A DNA stretch of 64,000 nucleotides from Tsuneonella sediminis (GTDB lineage Bacteria > Pseudomonadota > Alphaproteobacteria > Sphingomonadales > Sphingomonadaceae), in NCBI RefSeq assembly GCF_051912845.1, contig NZ_JBNCBU010000001.1, forward strand, positions 434,001-498,000. The letters run 5' to 3'. Numbering within the stretch: the first letter of the stretch is position 1; the number at the start of each line of letters is the position of its first letter. The translations under genes were made by a program, and so were the position numbers. This document shows positions 28,720-37,926 of the stretch, piece by piece. Under the pieces are notes generated by a model. That model did not search any database. It saw only the letters and a program-made list of their open reading frames with translations, and had not been told where the DNA came from.

Positions 28720-29226
28720 TCAGTTCTGCTGGGTCACGACCGTGTCGGGCAGCACCGCCTCGGCGGTGAGCACGCGCGGCTGGGGTCCCTTGTCGATCGC
28801 GGCCGCGAGCGCGCGGGTTTCGGCGCACTTGTCGCCGCACATCGACTGGAGCCGGGCAAGATTGCGCCGCGCCTTTTCGATCGCGCCCTTTTCCACGAGC
28901 GCCGCGCCCTCGCCCGACAGCGCAGCGAAATTGTCCGGCTCACGGGTCAGGGCCTCGCGGTAATAGCGGATCGCCTTGCCCTGTAACCCGTTGCGGCGGG
29001 CAGCTTCGGCAAGATCGAGAAAAATCGACGTGGCCGCCGGGTCGACCGTCAGCGCCGCCTCGAACGCGTCGACGGCCTTTTCAGGCTGGCCGGTGGACAG
29101 CGCGGCCCGGCCTTCGGCAATAAGCGCCGCCGCTCGGGGATCGGTGACATGATCGGCACCCTCACCCACGCTGGCGGTCATTCCAAGAACGACGGCAAGG
29201 GCGGCGGCAGGGGCAGCGAAACGCAT
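28720..29226 (-). CDS. Secreted tetratricopeptide repeat protein
   Basis: A 168-residue exported protein with two to three TPR-like helical repeats (AALIAEGRAALSTGQPEKAV, then AIRYYREALTREPDN). A signal peptide (MRFAAPAAALAVVLGMTASV) precedes it. I chose the ATG at 29226 rather than the one at 29232, because the GGAG site is six bases upstream of the former but would overlap the latter. The C-terminus carries a Cys pair (CGDKC) that might form a disulfide. Convergent with rppH, 12 bases apart. TPR proteins typically scaffold envelope complexes; partner unknown. Confidence 0.75.
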   Translation of the reverse strand: MRFAAPAAALAVVLGMTASVGEGADHVTDPRAAALIAEGRAALSTGQPEKAVDAFEAALTVDPAATSIFLDLAEAARRNGLQGKAIRYYREALTREPDNFAALSGEGAALVEKGAIEKARRNLARLQSMCGDKCAETRALAAAIDKGPQPRVLTAEAVLPDTVVTQQN

Positions 29227-29300
29227 CAGCATCTCCTTCGCGGTCGAACGACCAGGGCGTGTCCGGGCGGGTTCAGGCTCGGCCATAGTGGCAACGGGTA

Positions 29301-30479
29301 TCACGCGCGAGTTAGACGCGCGATGAAAAATCCGTCCGTTCCGTCTTGGAACGGCGCAAGCCGCCAACCTTTCCCGCGCTGCTGACCCAATGGAAGATCG
29401 GGCAGGTCCACCGTCCATCCCGGGTTGTCCGAAACGAAGCGCTCGACCTGGTCGGCGCCCTCCTCGTCGAGCAGCGAACAGGTGACATAGACCAGCCTGC
29501 CGCCCGGGCGCACCAGCTCGGCCGCGATTTCCAGCAGCCGATGCTGAAGGGCCGCATACCGCGCCAGACGATCGGGAGTCAGCCGCCAGCGCGCCTCCGG
29601 GTTGCGGCGCCAGGTGCCGGTTCCCGAGCACGGGGCGTCGACCAGCACCGCGTCGGCGCTGCCTGCGACGTCGCTGAGCCCGTCGAGTTCCTTGCCCGGA
29701 TCGAGCAGGCGGGCCGCGATCATGCCCGCGCCCGCGCGTTCGGCCCGCGGCGACAGCCGAGACAGGCGCTGCCGGTCGGTGTCGCACGCCAGCAGCGTGC
29801 CCCGGTTGTCCATCGCCGCGGCGAGCGCGAGCGTCTTGCCGCCCGCCCCTGCGCACAGGTCTATCACCCTCTGGCCGGGCCGCGCCTCGACAGCAAGGCA
29901 GGCGAGTTGCGACCCTGTGTCCTGAACTTCGATCAGACCACTTGCGAAGGCCTCCCAGTGCTCGACACGCGCGCCGGGTTCAAGCCGCAGGCCCTGGGGT
30001 GCTTCGGTCCGCGCGGCGGGGACCGGGAGGTCGATGTCGCCGCGATCCGCCTTGAGGCTATTGACCCGGATATCGAGAGGCGCCCGGTCAAGCAGCGCGG
30101 CCGCATCCCGCCCCGCGATTCCGGCACGTGCCAGCGCGTCTTCCAGCCAGGCAGGAGCGAGGCCCGGCTGGGCCACGGCCTCGCCGGGACGCACCGGTGC
30201 AGGACCGTGGGGCGATCCGTCGAACAGGGGCAGGAGCGCCGGGTCGGAATCCGCCAGTCGCAGCATCGCCGCCCGGCCGGACAATGGCACAGGACCACAG
30301 GCGCGGATCGCCGCGTAGGCCAGCTCACGAACGGCCCGCCGGTCCTTCGCACCCGCGTAGCGGCGAGACCGGAAATAGTCTGAGATCAGCCGGTCGGCAG
30401 GCGCGCCTCCAGCCATCGCCGCCTTGATCACGGCATCGACGATCTCGATCGCGGACTGGACGCGCGCTGCGGGGGTCAC
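29301..30479 (-). CDS. RsmB-type rRNA/RNA m5C methyltransferase
   Basis: A 392-residue SAM-dependent enzyme of the NOL1/NOP2/Sun family that methylates cytosine, probably in 16S rRNA. The N-terminal NusB-like region spans the first 130 residues. The SAM motif DLCAGAGGKTLALA, the motif IV VDAPCSGTGT with its cysteine, and the catalytic cysteine in motif VI TCSLL follow. It begins with GTG at 30479, seven bases after the guaB stop, with a GAAGGTG site. RsmB proper has an N-terminal part of this length; whether it is RsmB or an RsmF-like paralogue is not certain. Confidence 0.88.
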   Translation of the reverse strand: MTPAARVQSAIEIVDAVIKAAMAGGAPADRLISDYFRSRRYAGAKDRRAVRELAYAAIRACGPVPLSGRAAMLRLADSDPALLPLFDGSPHGPAPVRPGEAVAQPGLAPAWLEDALARAGIAGRDAAALLDRAPLDIRVNSLKADRGDIDLPVPAARTEAPQGLRLEPGARVEHWEAFASGLIEVQDTGSQLACLAVEARPGQRVIDLCAGAGGKTLALAAAMDNRGTLLACDTDRQRLSRLSPRAERAGAGMIAARLLDPGKELDGLSDVAGSADAVLVDAPCSGTGTWRRNPEARWRLTPDRLARYAALQHRLLEIAAELVRPGGRLVYVTCSLLDEEGADQVERFVSDNPGWTVDLPDLPLGQQRGKGWRLAPFQDGTDGFFIARLTRA

Positions 30480-30486
30480 CGCACCT

Positions 30487-31950
30487 TCACCGTGTCGGGT
30501 AGTTCGGTGCCTCGCGCGTGATCGCGACGTCGTGCACGTGGCTTTCGGCCAGGCCGGCATTGGTAATCCGGACAAACTTTCCGCGGGTGCGCAAGTCCTC
30601 GAGGGTGGCGGAGCCGGTGTAGCCCATCGCGGCCTTGATGCCGCCGACGAGCTGGTGGATCACACCCTTTGCCGGTCCCTTGTAGGGCACCTGTCCCTCG
30701 ATCCCCTCGGGCACCAGCTTGAGCGCGGACACGTCCTGCTGGAAATACCGGTCGGCGCTGCCCCGCGCCATCGCACCCACGCTGCCCATCCCGCGATAGG
30801 CCTTGTAGCTGCGCCCCTGGTAGAGGAACGTTTCGCCCGGGCTCTCGGCCGTACCCGCGAGCATCGAGCCGATCATGACGCTTGATGCGCCCGCGGCAAG
30901 CGCCTTGGCCGCGTCGCCCGACGTGCGCAGGCCGCCGTCGGCGATGATTGGCACGCCTGACCTCGCAGCTTCCTCGGCGCATTCGAGCACCGCGGTGAGC
31001 TGCGGCACCCCGACGCCCGCGACGACGCGCGTGGTGCAGATCGACCCCGGGCCGATCCCGACCTTTACCGCGTCGGCGCCCGCATCGATCAGCGCGCGGG
31101 TCGCTTCTGCGGTCGCAACGTTGCCGGCGACGATCTGGACCGAATTGGACAGCTTCTTGGCTGCCTCGACCGCTCGCCCGACGTCCTTGTTGTGGCCGTG
31201 CGCGGTATCGATGATGATAACGTCGACCTCTGCCTCGATCAGCGCCTTCGTCCGTTCGAAGCCCTTGTCGCCCACGGTCGAAGCCGCGGCGACGCGCAGT
31301 CGGCCGGTCTCGTCCTTGGTCGCATGGGGATAGGTGACGGCCTTCTCGATATCCTTCACCGTGATCAATCCGACGCAGCGGTAGCTCTCGTCGACCACGA
31401 GCAGCTTCTCGATCCGCCGCTGGTGCAGCAGGCGGCGGGCCTCGTCCTGGCTCGTCCCCAGGGGTACGGTCGCGAGGTTTTCGCTCGTCATCAGTTCGCG
31501 GACCGGCTGGCGGGGATTTTCGGCAAAGCGCACGTCGCGGTTGGTCAGGATGCCGCAGAGCTTGCCCTGTCCGTCGGTCACCGGAATGCCGCTGATGCGG
31601 TTGTCGGCCATGAGCGCCTGCGCGTCGCCGAGGGTCGCCTCGGGACCAATCGTGATGGGATTGACAACCATGCCGCTTTCGAACCGCTTGACCGCACGAA
31701 CCGCGGCACACTGCGCCTCGAGATCGAGGTTGCGATGAAGCACCCCCATCCCGCCAAGCTGCGCCATGACGATCGCCATGTCCGCCTCGGTCACGGTGTC
31801 CATGGCTGCCGAGACCACGGGAATGTTGAGGCGGATTTCACGCGTCAGCCGGGTGCTCGTGTCCGCCATGCTCGGCAGGATGTCGCTTTCCGCCGGACGC
31901 AGGAGCACGTCGTCAAATGTGAGGCCGAGAGGGATGTCGTCGTGTGCCAC
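30487..31950 (-). CDS. guaB: Inosine-5'-monophosphate dehydrogenase
   Basis: Oxidises IMP to XMP, the rate-limiting step in GMP synthesis. In 487 residues the catalytic Cys305 sits in GPGSICTTR, and two CBS domains (near 95-215) are inserted into the TIM barrel. The NAD site lies around IIADGGLRTSGD and the flap around GYTGSATLEDL near residue 460. The ATG at 31950 is the expected N-terminus (MAHDDIPLGLTFDDVLL). It is the first gene of a pair with the RsmB-type gene. Confidence 0.97.
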   Translation of the reverse strand: MAHDDIPLGLTFDDVLLRPAESDILPSMADTSTRLTREIRLNIPVVSAAMDTVTEADMAIVMAQLGGMGVLHRNLDLEAQCAAVRAVKRFESGMVVNPITIGPEATLGDAQALMADNRISGIPVTDGQGKLCGILTNRDVRFAENPRQPVRELMTSENLATVPLGTSQDEARRLLHQRRIEKLLVVDESYRCVGLITVKDIEKAVTYPHATKDETGRLRVAAASTVGDKGFERTKALIEAEVDVIIIDTAHGHNKDVGRAVEAAKKLSNSVQIVAGNVATAEATRALIDAGADAVKVGIGPGSICTTRVVAGVGVPQLTAVLECAEEAARSGVPIIADGGLRTSGDAAKALAAGASSVMIGSMLAGTAESPGETFLYQGRSYKAYRGMGSVGAMARGSADRYFQQDVSALKLVPEGIEGQVPYKGPAKGVIHQLVGGIKAAMGYTGSATLEDLRTRGKFVRITNAGLAESHVHDVAITREAPNYPTR

Positions 31951-32013
31951 AGGATTTGCGCTTTCCGCCGGGAGAATCGTGGCGGCCCATCTAACGGCAG
32001 GGGGGCGAAGCGG

Positions 32014-33504
32014 CTAGAGGGGGCCCGCGCTTTTTCCCGCGGTCGCACCCCATCTGGCGGGATCGGCGAAGTAGCGGACCAGCGCCTCGGTCAGGAGGAG
32101 ATCCTCGATCGCACCGCCAAGTTCGATCCCCTCGGGCTTGTCGGCCGGCTGGTGATACCGCTGGGCGGTGTAGCGGGCGAGCGCCTCGGCCGATCCGAAC
32201 GCGCTGGTGACCGATACCGCCGGCACGTCGCGCTGGAGAAGCGCCCAGGCGTCCTGTCTTCGCAGGTAATCTTGCGCAAGGCTTTCATCGCTCTCGCGCC
32301 GCCCGGTCTGCCGCAGGACCTCGAGAATTCCTGCGTCGAGCGGGGTGAGGCCCCTGCCCACGATCGCCACCGGGGTGCCCGCCGGAGCCACCGCGACCGT
32401 ATCGAGGTTGAAGGCGGCCACAATCGTCTCGAGCGGAATCGGCGGGTTTTCGGCGAAGGCCTGGGCCCCCAGCAGTCCCCATTCCTCGGCAGTCGTAGCG
32501 AGGAAATACACATCGCGATCCATCCGCGGACCGGCGGCCAGGCGACGGGCGACTTCGGTCAGCACCGCGAGGCCGCTCGCGTTGTCCACCGCTCCGTTGC
32601 AGATTTCGGGCGTATCCGACCCCGTTCCGCAGTGTCCGAAATGGTCCCAGTGCGCGAGAACCAGCACCGCGCCGGCAGCCGGACGCTTGCCGGGAAGCTT
32701 CGCGATCAGGTTGAATGTCCGCACCGAGCCGGCGATGGAAACCGCCTCGATCGAGGCGCTGAGATCGAGCACAACCGGTTTGAAATCCGGTTCGTTCGCA
32801 ACGCGGACATACATTTCCAGCCGTTCGCGCCCGATCAGAGAGGCGACGGCACCAAGGGTTATGTATCCGTCGAGGGTGTCCGCGCCCTCCGCCTCGGCAA
32901 GCCGATAGCTTCCCCGTCGACGGGCCTCGACAAGCGTGTCCAGTTCGCCCTTGTCGGCGACGATCGCCAGCACGGCGGCCGCGCCACCGCGCAAGAGCGC
33001 CTCGCGCTGCTCGGCATGACCCGCGTGACCCCACAGCATCAGCACCACGCGACCCGCCAGCGCGGCGTTGTCGAGCCGTTCACCCTGCTCGCCCACAAAC
33101 AGCACGGGTGCACCTTCCACCAGTCCACGCCGGCCCGACGAGAACGCGGCAACTTCGGCCTCGGGCACGGAAACCGTGCGGCCCCCTCGCCTGAAGCGGA
33201 CCACGCTGCGCTCGGGACTGCTGCTCGCCAGCTCGACCGGCGCGAACCACGGATTGGCAGGATCGTTGGTGCCCGATTCGAGGCCTGCGGCCTGCCACTC
33301 GCGCGCGAGGTAGCTCAACGTCTTGGCCTCGCCTTCGGTCCCCGGCCTGCGGCCTTCGAATGCGTCGCTCGCCAGTATCTCGATGTGGCGCGAGACGGCC
33401 GCACGCAGCGATGGATCGGAGACGGGACCCGATGGAGGCAGCCGCGTGCCGGTGCAACCGGCAAGCAGCAGCGCTCCCAGGAGCCATGCGACCCGCAACC
33501 TCAC
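32014..33504 (-). CDS. M28 family zinc peptidase, predicted lipoprotein
   Basis: A 496-residue exported peptidase. The N-terminus LLGALLLAGCTG is a lipoprotein signal with Cys17 as the modified residue. The PA-like insert lies in the middle (around 130-230). Zinc ligands and the catalytic glutamate are visible: AHWDHFG, NGAVDNASG, TTAEEWGLLG and RYHQPADKPE. Two cysteines (GHCGTGSDTPEICNG) may form a disulfide near the first metal site. The start is a GTG at 33504 with GGAG nine bases upstream. Family members are aminopeptidases. Lies downstream of bdhA on the same strand, 25 bases away. Confidence 0.85.
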   Translation of the reverse strand: MRLRVAWLLGALLLAGCTGTRLPPSGPVSDPSLRAAVSRHIEILASDAFEGRRPGTEGEAKTLSYLAREWQAAGLESGTNDPANPWFAPVELASSSPERSVVRFRRGGRTVSVPEAEVAAFSSGRRGLVEGAPVLFVGEQGERLDNAALAGRVVLMLWGHAGHAEQREALLRGGAAAVLAIVADKGELDTLVEARRRGSYRLAEAEGADTLDGYITLGAVASLIGRERLEMYVRVANEPDFKPVVLDLSASIEAVSIAGSVRTFNLIAKLPGKRPAAGAVLVLAHWDHFGHCGTGSDTPEICNGAVDNASGLAVLTEVARRLAAGPRMDRDVYFLATTAEEWGLLGAQAFAENPPIPLETIVAAFNLDTVAVAPAGTPVAIVGRGLTPLDAGILEVLRQTGRRESDESLAQDYLRRQDAWALLQRDVPAVSVTSAFGSAEALARYTAQRYHQPADKPEGIELGGAIEDLLLTEALVRYFADPARWGATAGKSAGPL

Positions 33505-33529
33505 TCCCCGGATCTCCTTCGGCGCGATC

Positions 33530-34285
33530 CTACTCGGCGGTCCATCCCCCGTCCACGCTCCAGTTAGCGCCCGTGACGTTCTGGGCCTCGTCGCGGCACA
33601 GAAACACCGCGAGCGCACCGATTTCGGCGGGCTGCACGAACTTGCGGGTAGCCTGCTTGACCAGGAGAACGTCGTTCACAACCTGCTCGCGGGTCAGGCC
33701 GCGCGCCTTCATCGTATCGGGAATCTGGTTTTCGACGAGCGGGGTCCAGACATAGCCTGGGCTGATGCAGTTGACCGTCACGCCATGCGGAGCGACCTCG
33801 AGCGCGACGGTTTTGGTCAAGCCGTCCAGACCGTGCTTGGCCGCGTTGTAGGCCGACTTGAAGGGCGATGCGACCTTCGAGTGGGCGCTTGCGGTGTTGA
33901 TGATGCGGCCCCAGCCCGATGCCTTCATGTACGGCACCGCAAGGCGAATGGTATGGAAAGCGGCAGTCAGGTTCAACGCGATGACGAGGTCCCACTTCTC
34001 GGGCGGGAAGTCCTCGACGGGGCTGACATGCTGCATCCCCGCATTGTTGACGAGGATATCGACATCACCAGCGCCCCTCATCAGCGCCTCGCAACCCGCG
34101 CGCGTGGTCAGGTCGCCGGGGACGTGGCTCGCCGACAAGTCGCGGCACAGCCCGGCAATCTCGTCCTCCTCGCCGAATCCGCTGAGTACGACTTCGGCCC
34201 CCTCGGCGTGGAGAGCGCGGGCGACCGCCAGACCGATGCCCGAAGTCGAACCGGTGACAAGCGCACGTTTGCCGGACAGGAACAT
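33530..34285 (-). CDS. bdhA: 3-hydroxybutyrate dehydrogenase
   Basis: An SDR enzyme of 251 residues, converting 3-hydroxybutyrate to acetoacetate with NAD, used in polyhydroxybutyrate turnover. TGSTSGIG (11-18), NNAG (81-84), the Ser and the YNAAK pair are in place. The block VTVNCISPGYVWTPLVENQ and the adjoining IPDTMKARGLTREQVVNDVL are specific to D-3-hydroxybutyrate dehydrogenases rather than general SDRs. The first ATG is 34285. Divergent from the YpfJ-type gene. Confidence 0.9.
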   Translation of the reverse strand: MFLSGKRALVTGSTSGIGLAVARALHAEGAEVVLSGFGEEDEIAGLCRDLSASHVPGDLTTRAGCEALMRGAGDVDILVNNAGMQHVSPVEDFPPEKWDLVIALNLTAAFHTIRLAVPYMKASGWGRIINTASAHSKVASPFKSAYNAAKHGLDGLTKTVALEVAPHGVTVNCISPGYVWTPLVENQIPDTMKARGLTREQVVNDVLLVKQATRKFVQPAEIGALAVFLCRDEAQNVTGANWSVDGGWTAE

Positions 34286-34399
34286 TTGACCTCCCTTGCG
34301 GATTGATCGGCCGACGCGGCCGCCCTACCGCTGTTGCGAGACGCGGCCGGCCTGTCCAGAGAGATTGCGGCCGGGCCGCGCAAAAACGGGGGTTCGTGC

Positions 34400-35254
34400 A
34401 TGCGGCTCAATCGGTTCGATCCATCGAGCATCAGTGTCCGCGGCGGGGGAGGCGGAGGCTTTCCCGGCGGAGCGGGCGGCGGGATCGGGTGCGGAACGCT
34501 CGTGATCGCGCTTGTTGCCGCGCTCGTGTTCGGGGTCGATCCCACCTCGATGCTGACCGGCAGCGGGAGCGGCCCGGGGGTTCCCGCCACGCGAGGCGGC
34601 TATTCGGACCAGTCGGTCGAGCAACTGTGCACGTCGAACCAATACGCGACCGAGGCGTGCAACGCGCTTCAGTCGCTGAACCAGACATGGGAGCCCGAAT
34701 TCCAGCGCGCCGGGATCGCGTTCCGACAGCCGACCCTGGTCTTCTACTCGGGCGGCACGCAATCGGGGTGCGGCGGCGCCTCTTCGGCGATGGGACCCTT
34801 CTACTGTCCGGCCGACCAGGGCATCTACATCGACACGAGCTTCTACGACCAGATGGCGCGCCAGCTTGGCGCGAGCGGGGACTTTGCGCGCTATTATGTC
34901 ATCGCGCACGAATACGGTCATCATATCCAGATGCTGACCGGGGTGGCGAGTGCCATTCGCAGCGCGCAGAACCAGAATCCGCGCGCGGCAAACCAGCTCC
35001 AGGTGCGGATGGAATTGCAGGCCGATTGCTACGCCGGTGTCTGGGCCGGCAATAACCGCAACCTGATCGATCCCGGCGATTTCGAAGAAGGCATGACCGC
35101 CGCGAGCGCCATCGGCGACGATGCATTGACTGGCGGACAAGTCAGCGCGGAGAACTTCACCCACGGTACCAGCCGGCAGCGCATGGACGCGCTGCGGGCG
35201 GGAATGGAGACTGCCGATGACACCGTTTGCGACCGATATGTCCAGGTCGGTTAG
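34400..35254 (+). CDS. YpfJ-type neutral zinc metallopeptidase
   Basis: A 284-residue membrane-anchored peptidase. A glycine-rich N-terminus leads into one membrane helix (CGTLVIALVAALVFG, near residues 31-45), and the catalytic domain faces the periplasm. The zinc signature is HEYGHH at 170-175, followed by QVRMELQADCYAGVW with the third ligand. ATG at 34400 was taken as the start: the upstream extension is not conserved in this family. Its end overlaps the following hypothetical gene by 38 bases. The biological target is unknown. Confidence 0.86.
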   Translation: MRLNRFDPSSISVRGGGGGGFPGGAGGGIGCGTLVIALVAALVFGVDPTSMLTGSGSGPGVPATRGGYSDQSVEQLCTSNQYATEACNALQSLNQTWEPEFQRAGIAFRQPTLVFYSGGTQSGCGGASSAMGPFYCPADQGIYIDTSFYDQMARQLGASGDFARYYVIAHEYGHHIQMLTGVASAIRSAQNQNPRAANQLQVRMELQADCYAGVWAGNNRNLIDPGDFEEGMTAASAIGDDALTGGQVSAENFTHGTSRQRMDALRAGMETADDTVCDRYVQVG

Positions 35255-35864
35255 CCTCGTTCCGCTTGGGGCCCTTGCCCTGCTCGCGGCGACCCCCGCC
35301 CTCGCGCGCGGCCAGGACGAGCCGATCGCCAGTCGCACGCCCGTTGCGCAGGAGGTCGCGATGACGCCGATCACCGACCTGAACCTTGCCAAGGACGAGA
35401 TCCCGCCGATACTCCTGTCAGCGCAGGAAGACCCCTACGCTTCCGCCGGTCTCGCCTCGTGCAAGGAGATCGCGGCCGCGATCGCCCCGCTCGATGCGGC
35501 ACTTGGCCCCGACATGGACGTCGTCGACGGCGAAAACGATCGCATCAGCCCGGGCTCCGTGGCCAAGAGCGTGGTTGCCTCGTTCATACCGTTCCGCGGT
35601 ATCCTGCGCGAGTTGAGCGGCGCCGCCGAACACCAGCGCAACTTCCAGGCCGCGATCTACGCAGGGGCCGTGCGCCGCGCTTTTCTCAAGGGCCTCGGCC
35701 AGCAGAAGGGCTGTGCCTATCCCGCCCGCCCCGCCTTTGCCCGGGTCAAGGTCGAGGGGAAAAAGGCGAGCGACGCAAAGTCCGGCAAGGAGCCGGGCGG
35801 CGAGCCGACGGCGTTCGTTTCAGAGCCGGTCGTGCAGGAGGTCCAGCGGCCGAAAAGGCGCTGA
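35217..35864 (+). CDS. Exported hypothetical protein following the YpfJ-type gene
   Basis: A 215-residue protein of no recognised family. The ATG at 35217 has a GGAG site seven bases upstream, while an ATG at 35238 (21 bases later) would leave a cleaner signal peptide, MSRSVSLVPLGALALLAATP; either start gives export. The mature part is rich in Ala and Lys, with a Cys at each end of the central domain (LASCKEIAA and QKGCAYP). Its first 38 bases lie inside the peptidase gene in another frame. This tight coupling suggests the two are made together; it could be a substrate, inhibitor or partner of the peptidase. Confidence 0.65.
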   Translation: MTPFATDMSRSVSLVPLGALALLAATPALARGQDEPIASRTPVAQEVAMTPITDLNLAKDEIPPILLSAQEDPYASAGLASCKEIAAAIAPLDAALGPDMDVVDGENDRISPGSVAKSVVASFIPFRGILRELSGAAEHQRNFQAAIYAGAVRRAFLKGLGQQKGCAYPARPAFARVKVEGKKASDAKSGKEPGGEPTAFVSEPVVQEVQRPKRR

Positions 35865-35907
35865 TCCTCCCAGCACCCCGGCTCCGGGCGGCTTCTTGGC
35901 CGCAAGG

Positions 35908-37485
35908 TCAACCCGCCGGCTTGCGATCGATGCGTTCGATCTCGCGATCGAGTTCCTCGATCAGCTTGCGCCTGGTCCCCTCGTCCATCCGAGTGTCGCC
36001 GGCGATTGCGGCGCGCGCCGCTTTCAACCCGCCCGAAGCATTGGCGATTATCTCCTTGCGGCAGATCCTGACGACGCGGCGACCGTCTTCGGTCCGGGTT
36101 TCCGTAACCTCGCCATCGTCGCCGCAGTTGAGTTCTACCCGCGCCATGTCGTGACCCAGCCTGCTGTGAGCCCGTGCAGCGTGCTCTGCGGCATCCCGGG
36201 CGCGCATCTCGATGACCTTTACGCGTTTCTCATCGAGCCGCACGTTCTTTTCGATCCGATGGTCGAGATCGGCGAGATGCTTCTCGAGCTCCTTCATGCG
36301 GGCCTGGAATTCGGCAGATTCCGGGTCGAGGATTTCTCCGTCGGCCGACTTGATAACGACCCTGCGTCGTTCGACCGTGCCATCCGTTCCGTCCTTCTTC
36401 CGGATGACGAGAACCCGCTCGCCATCGGCGGACGGCGCCACGGCGGCCGGCGGCGCCGGCGGCGCCAGCGGCGCGTCAGGCGCAGCCGGTGGCGGCGGCG
36501 GCAGCGGAGCGGCGGGCGCATCGCGATCCTCCTTGGCGCCGGCGTGCGCGTAGCTGATTGAGGCCGTCAGCGGCAGCGCCAGTGCGGCCATCCCGATGAA
36601 AGCCCCGCCCATGCGGCGGCGGCGGATCGAAATCTCGTTCATGGTCAGGTTCCTCAATCGGTGAATGATAGATTTGTCGCCGAGCACGGGACACGCCATG
36701 GGCGCGGCCAGAGCAGCTCGGGGTGCGGGGGCGGCAGCCGTCCCGGCGATGAGCGCGGCATACCGCGACCTTTCGAGCCGGTCGCACCCCGCAATCACGC
36801 GCGCATCGCACGCTGCCTCCTGATCGCGACGCATAGCGAGCCAGCCAAGCCACGACAGGGGATTGAACCAGTGGAGTGCGAACAGCGGCAAGGCAGCAAA
36901 GTTGGCCGCCAGGTCGTGCGCCTGATGGTGAGCCAGCTCGTGTGCGAGGGCAAGGTCGCGAGCCGCGCGGTCCGGCAGCGCCATGAACCCGACTGGCAGA
37001 GCGACGACCTTGTCGACCACGCCGAACGCGAGCGGCGAACGCGTCGCCGGCGTTTCGACCAGACGCACGCTCCCCACCTCGCCAACCATGCGGGCACCCG
37101 ACAGCAGCTCAATCCTCAACCGCCGGTAAGCGGCCAGGCGCAGCGCGATGTAGATCGCCGCGCCCGCCAGCCAGATCGCGACCAGTCCGGTCTCGATAAG
37201 CGGCGACCACTCCTCCATCACGCCAATCGCCGGCTGATACCCCGCGGCAGTCTGCGCGGGCACGTCCATCGCTGCCACCAACTCCAGATCGCGAGCCGGC
37301 AAGGTGATGGTCACCGGATCCGGCGCGGGCAGCACGAGCGGCGGCATGATCAGACGGATGCCGGGCAACAGCCAGAGCGCATAGGCTGTTCGCGCGCCGA
37401 AATGACGGGCCATGGGGCGGCGAAGGAAAAGCACCAACGTGATCAGCGCGCCGGTCCAGACCAACGTATCGAGCAGCCAGGTCAT
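35908..37485 (-). CDS. M56 (BlaR1-like) membrane metallopeptidase
   Basis: A 525-residue membrane protein whose N-terminal half holds three or four helices and the zinc motif HELAHH (182-187), followed by the third ligand in AACDARV. A proline-rich linker (residues 325-350, with an APLPPPPPAAPDAPLAPP stretch) leads to a charged, helical C-terminal domain of about 180 residues. The penicillin-binding sensor domain of true BlaR1 is absent. Start ATG at 37485 overlaps the blaI-like stop in an ATGA junction. In such pairs the peptidase cleaves the partner repressor on a signal; here the signal is unknown. Confidence 0.85.
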   Translation of the reverse strand: MTWLLDTLVWTGALITLVLFLRRPMARHFGARTAYALWLLPGIRLIMPPLVLPAPDPVTITLPARDLELVAAMDVPAQTAAGYQPAIGVMEEWSPLIETGLVAIWLAGAAIYIALRLAAYRRLRIELLSGARMVGEVGSVRLVETPATRSPLAFGVVDKVVALPVGFMALPDRAARDLALAHELAHHQAHDLAANFAALPLFALHWFNPLSWLGWLAMRRDQEAACDARVIAGCDRLERSRYAALIAGTAAAPAPRAALAAPMACPVLGDKSIIHRLRNLTMNEISIRRRRMGGAFIGMAALALPLTASISYAHAGAKEDRDAPAAPLPPPPPAAPDAPLAPPAPPAAVAPSADGERVLVIRKKDGTDGTVERRRVVIKSADGEILDPESAEFQARMKELEKHLADLDHRIEKNVRLDEKRVKVIEMRARDAAEHAARAHSRLGHDMARVELNCGDDGEVTETRTEDGRRVVRICRKEIIANASGGLKAARAAIAGDTRMDEGTRRKLIEELDREIERIDRKPAG

Positions 37486-37871
37486 CGGCGGAGCTCCTTC
37501 AGGAGCGCCTCGATCTCGAGGAGATCCTGCTCGCTCAACGCCTCGCTTTCGGCGAGATGGGCAAACAGCGGCGCCGCGCGTCCTCCGAACAGGCGATCGA
37601 CCAACCGGCGGGACTCGCTCCCGAGGTAATCGGTGCGTTCGACCAGCGGCGAATACAGAAACCGGCGTCCGTCGGGCTGGGTTGCGACGGCGCCCTTGGC
37701 GACCAGCCGGCTAAGCAGCGTCTTGACCGTCGGCATCGACCAGTCCCGATCCGAACAGACCCGTTCGCATACGTCGGCTGCCGATAGCGGGCTCTGGTCC
37801 CAGAGAACTTCCATCACGGCATGCTCGGCATCGCTGATCCGTTCGCTCGCGATCTCGCTATCCTCAGCCAA
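37482..37871 (-). CDS. BlaI/MecI/CopY family transcriptional repressor
   Basis: A 129-residue winged-helix repressor. ISDAEHAVMEVLWDQSPLSA and the recognition-helix region STMPTVKTLLSRLV-like (here SMPTVKTLLSRLVAKG) are the family hallmarks. The C-terminal half forms the dimerisation helices (residues 85-129). The start is a TTG at 37871, with an AGAGG site five bases upstream; no in-frame ATG exists in the N-terminal region before the fold begins. Two palindromes directly upstream are probable operators, so the operon likely represses itself. Coupled to the M56 peptidase downstream. Confidence 0.87.
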   Translation of the reverse strand: MAEDSEIASERISDAEHAVMEVLWDQSPLSAADVCERVCSDRDWSMPTVKTLLSRLVAKGAVATQPDGRRFLYSPLVERTDYLGSESRRLVDRLFGGRAAPLFAHLAESEALSEQDLLEIEALLKELRR

Positions 37872-37893
37872 GCTTCCTCTCCCGCATGAGCGA

Positions 37894-37911
37894 CCACATC
37901 TGTAGACGTGG
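37894..37911. promoter_or_regulatory. Palindrome upstream of the blaI-like gene, probable operator 1
   Basis: An 18-base near-perfect palindrome, CCACATCTGTAGACGTGG: fourteen of eighteen positions are symmetric (CCAC/GTGG and TCT/AGA). Its ACATCTGTAG core resembles the ACA/TGT operators of the BlaI/MecI family. It starts 22 bases upstream of the TTG start at 37871 and lies in the leader shared with divergent lldD. Confidence 0.5.
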
Positions 37912-37914
37912 CGA

Positions 37915-37926
37915 TTACGGATGTAA
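37915..37926. promoter_or_regulatory. Palindrome between blaI and lldD, probable operator 2
   Basis: TTAC and GTAA flank a four-base spacer (TTACGGATGTAA). Close to the BlaI/MecI operator half-site pattern TACA/TGTA. It lies only three bases from operator 1, so a dimer-of-dimers arrangement could cover both divergent promoters. Confidence 0.45.

Noticed and set aside
31192..33567. 791-codon plus-strand open frame across guaB and the M28 gene
   Set aside because: It spans two convincing genes and their intergenic gap in antisense, with Arg/Gly/His-rich translation and no motifs.
35908..37871. Beta-lactam resistance locus
   Set aside because: BlaI and M56 proteins are present, but there is no penicillin sensor domain, beta-lactamase or penicillin-binding protein gene nearby.
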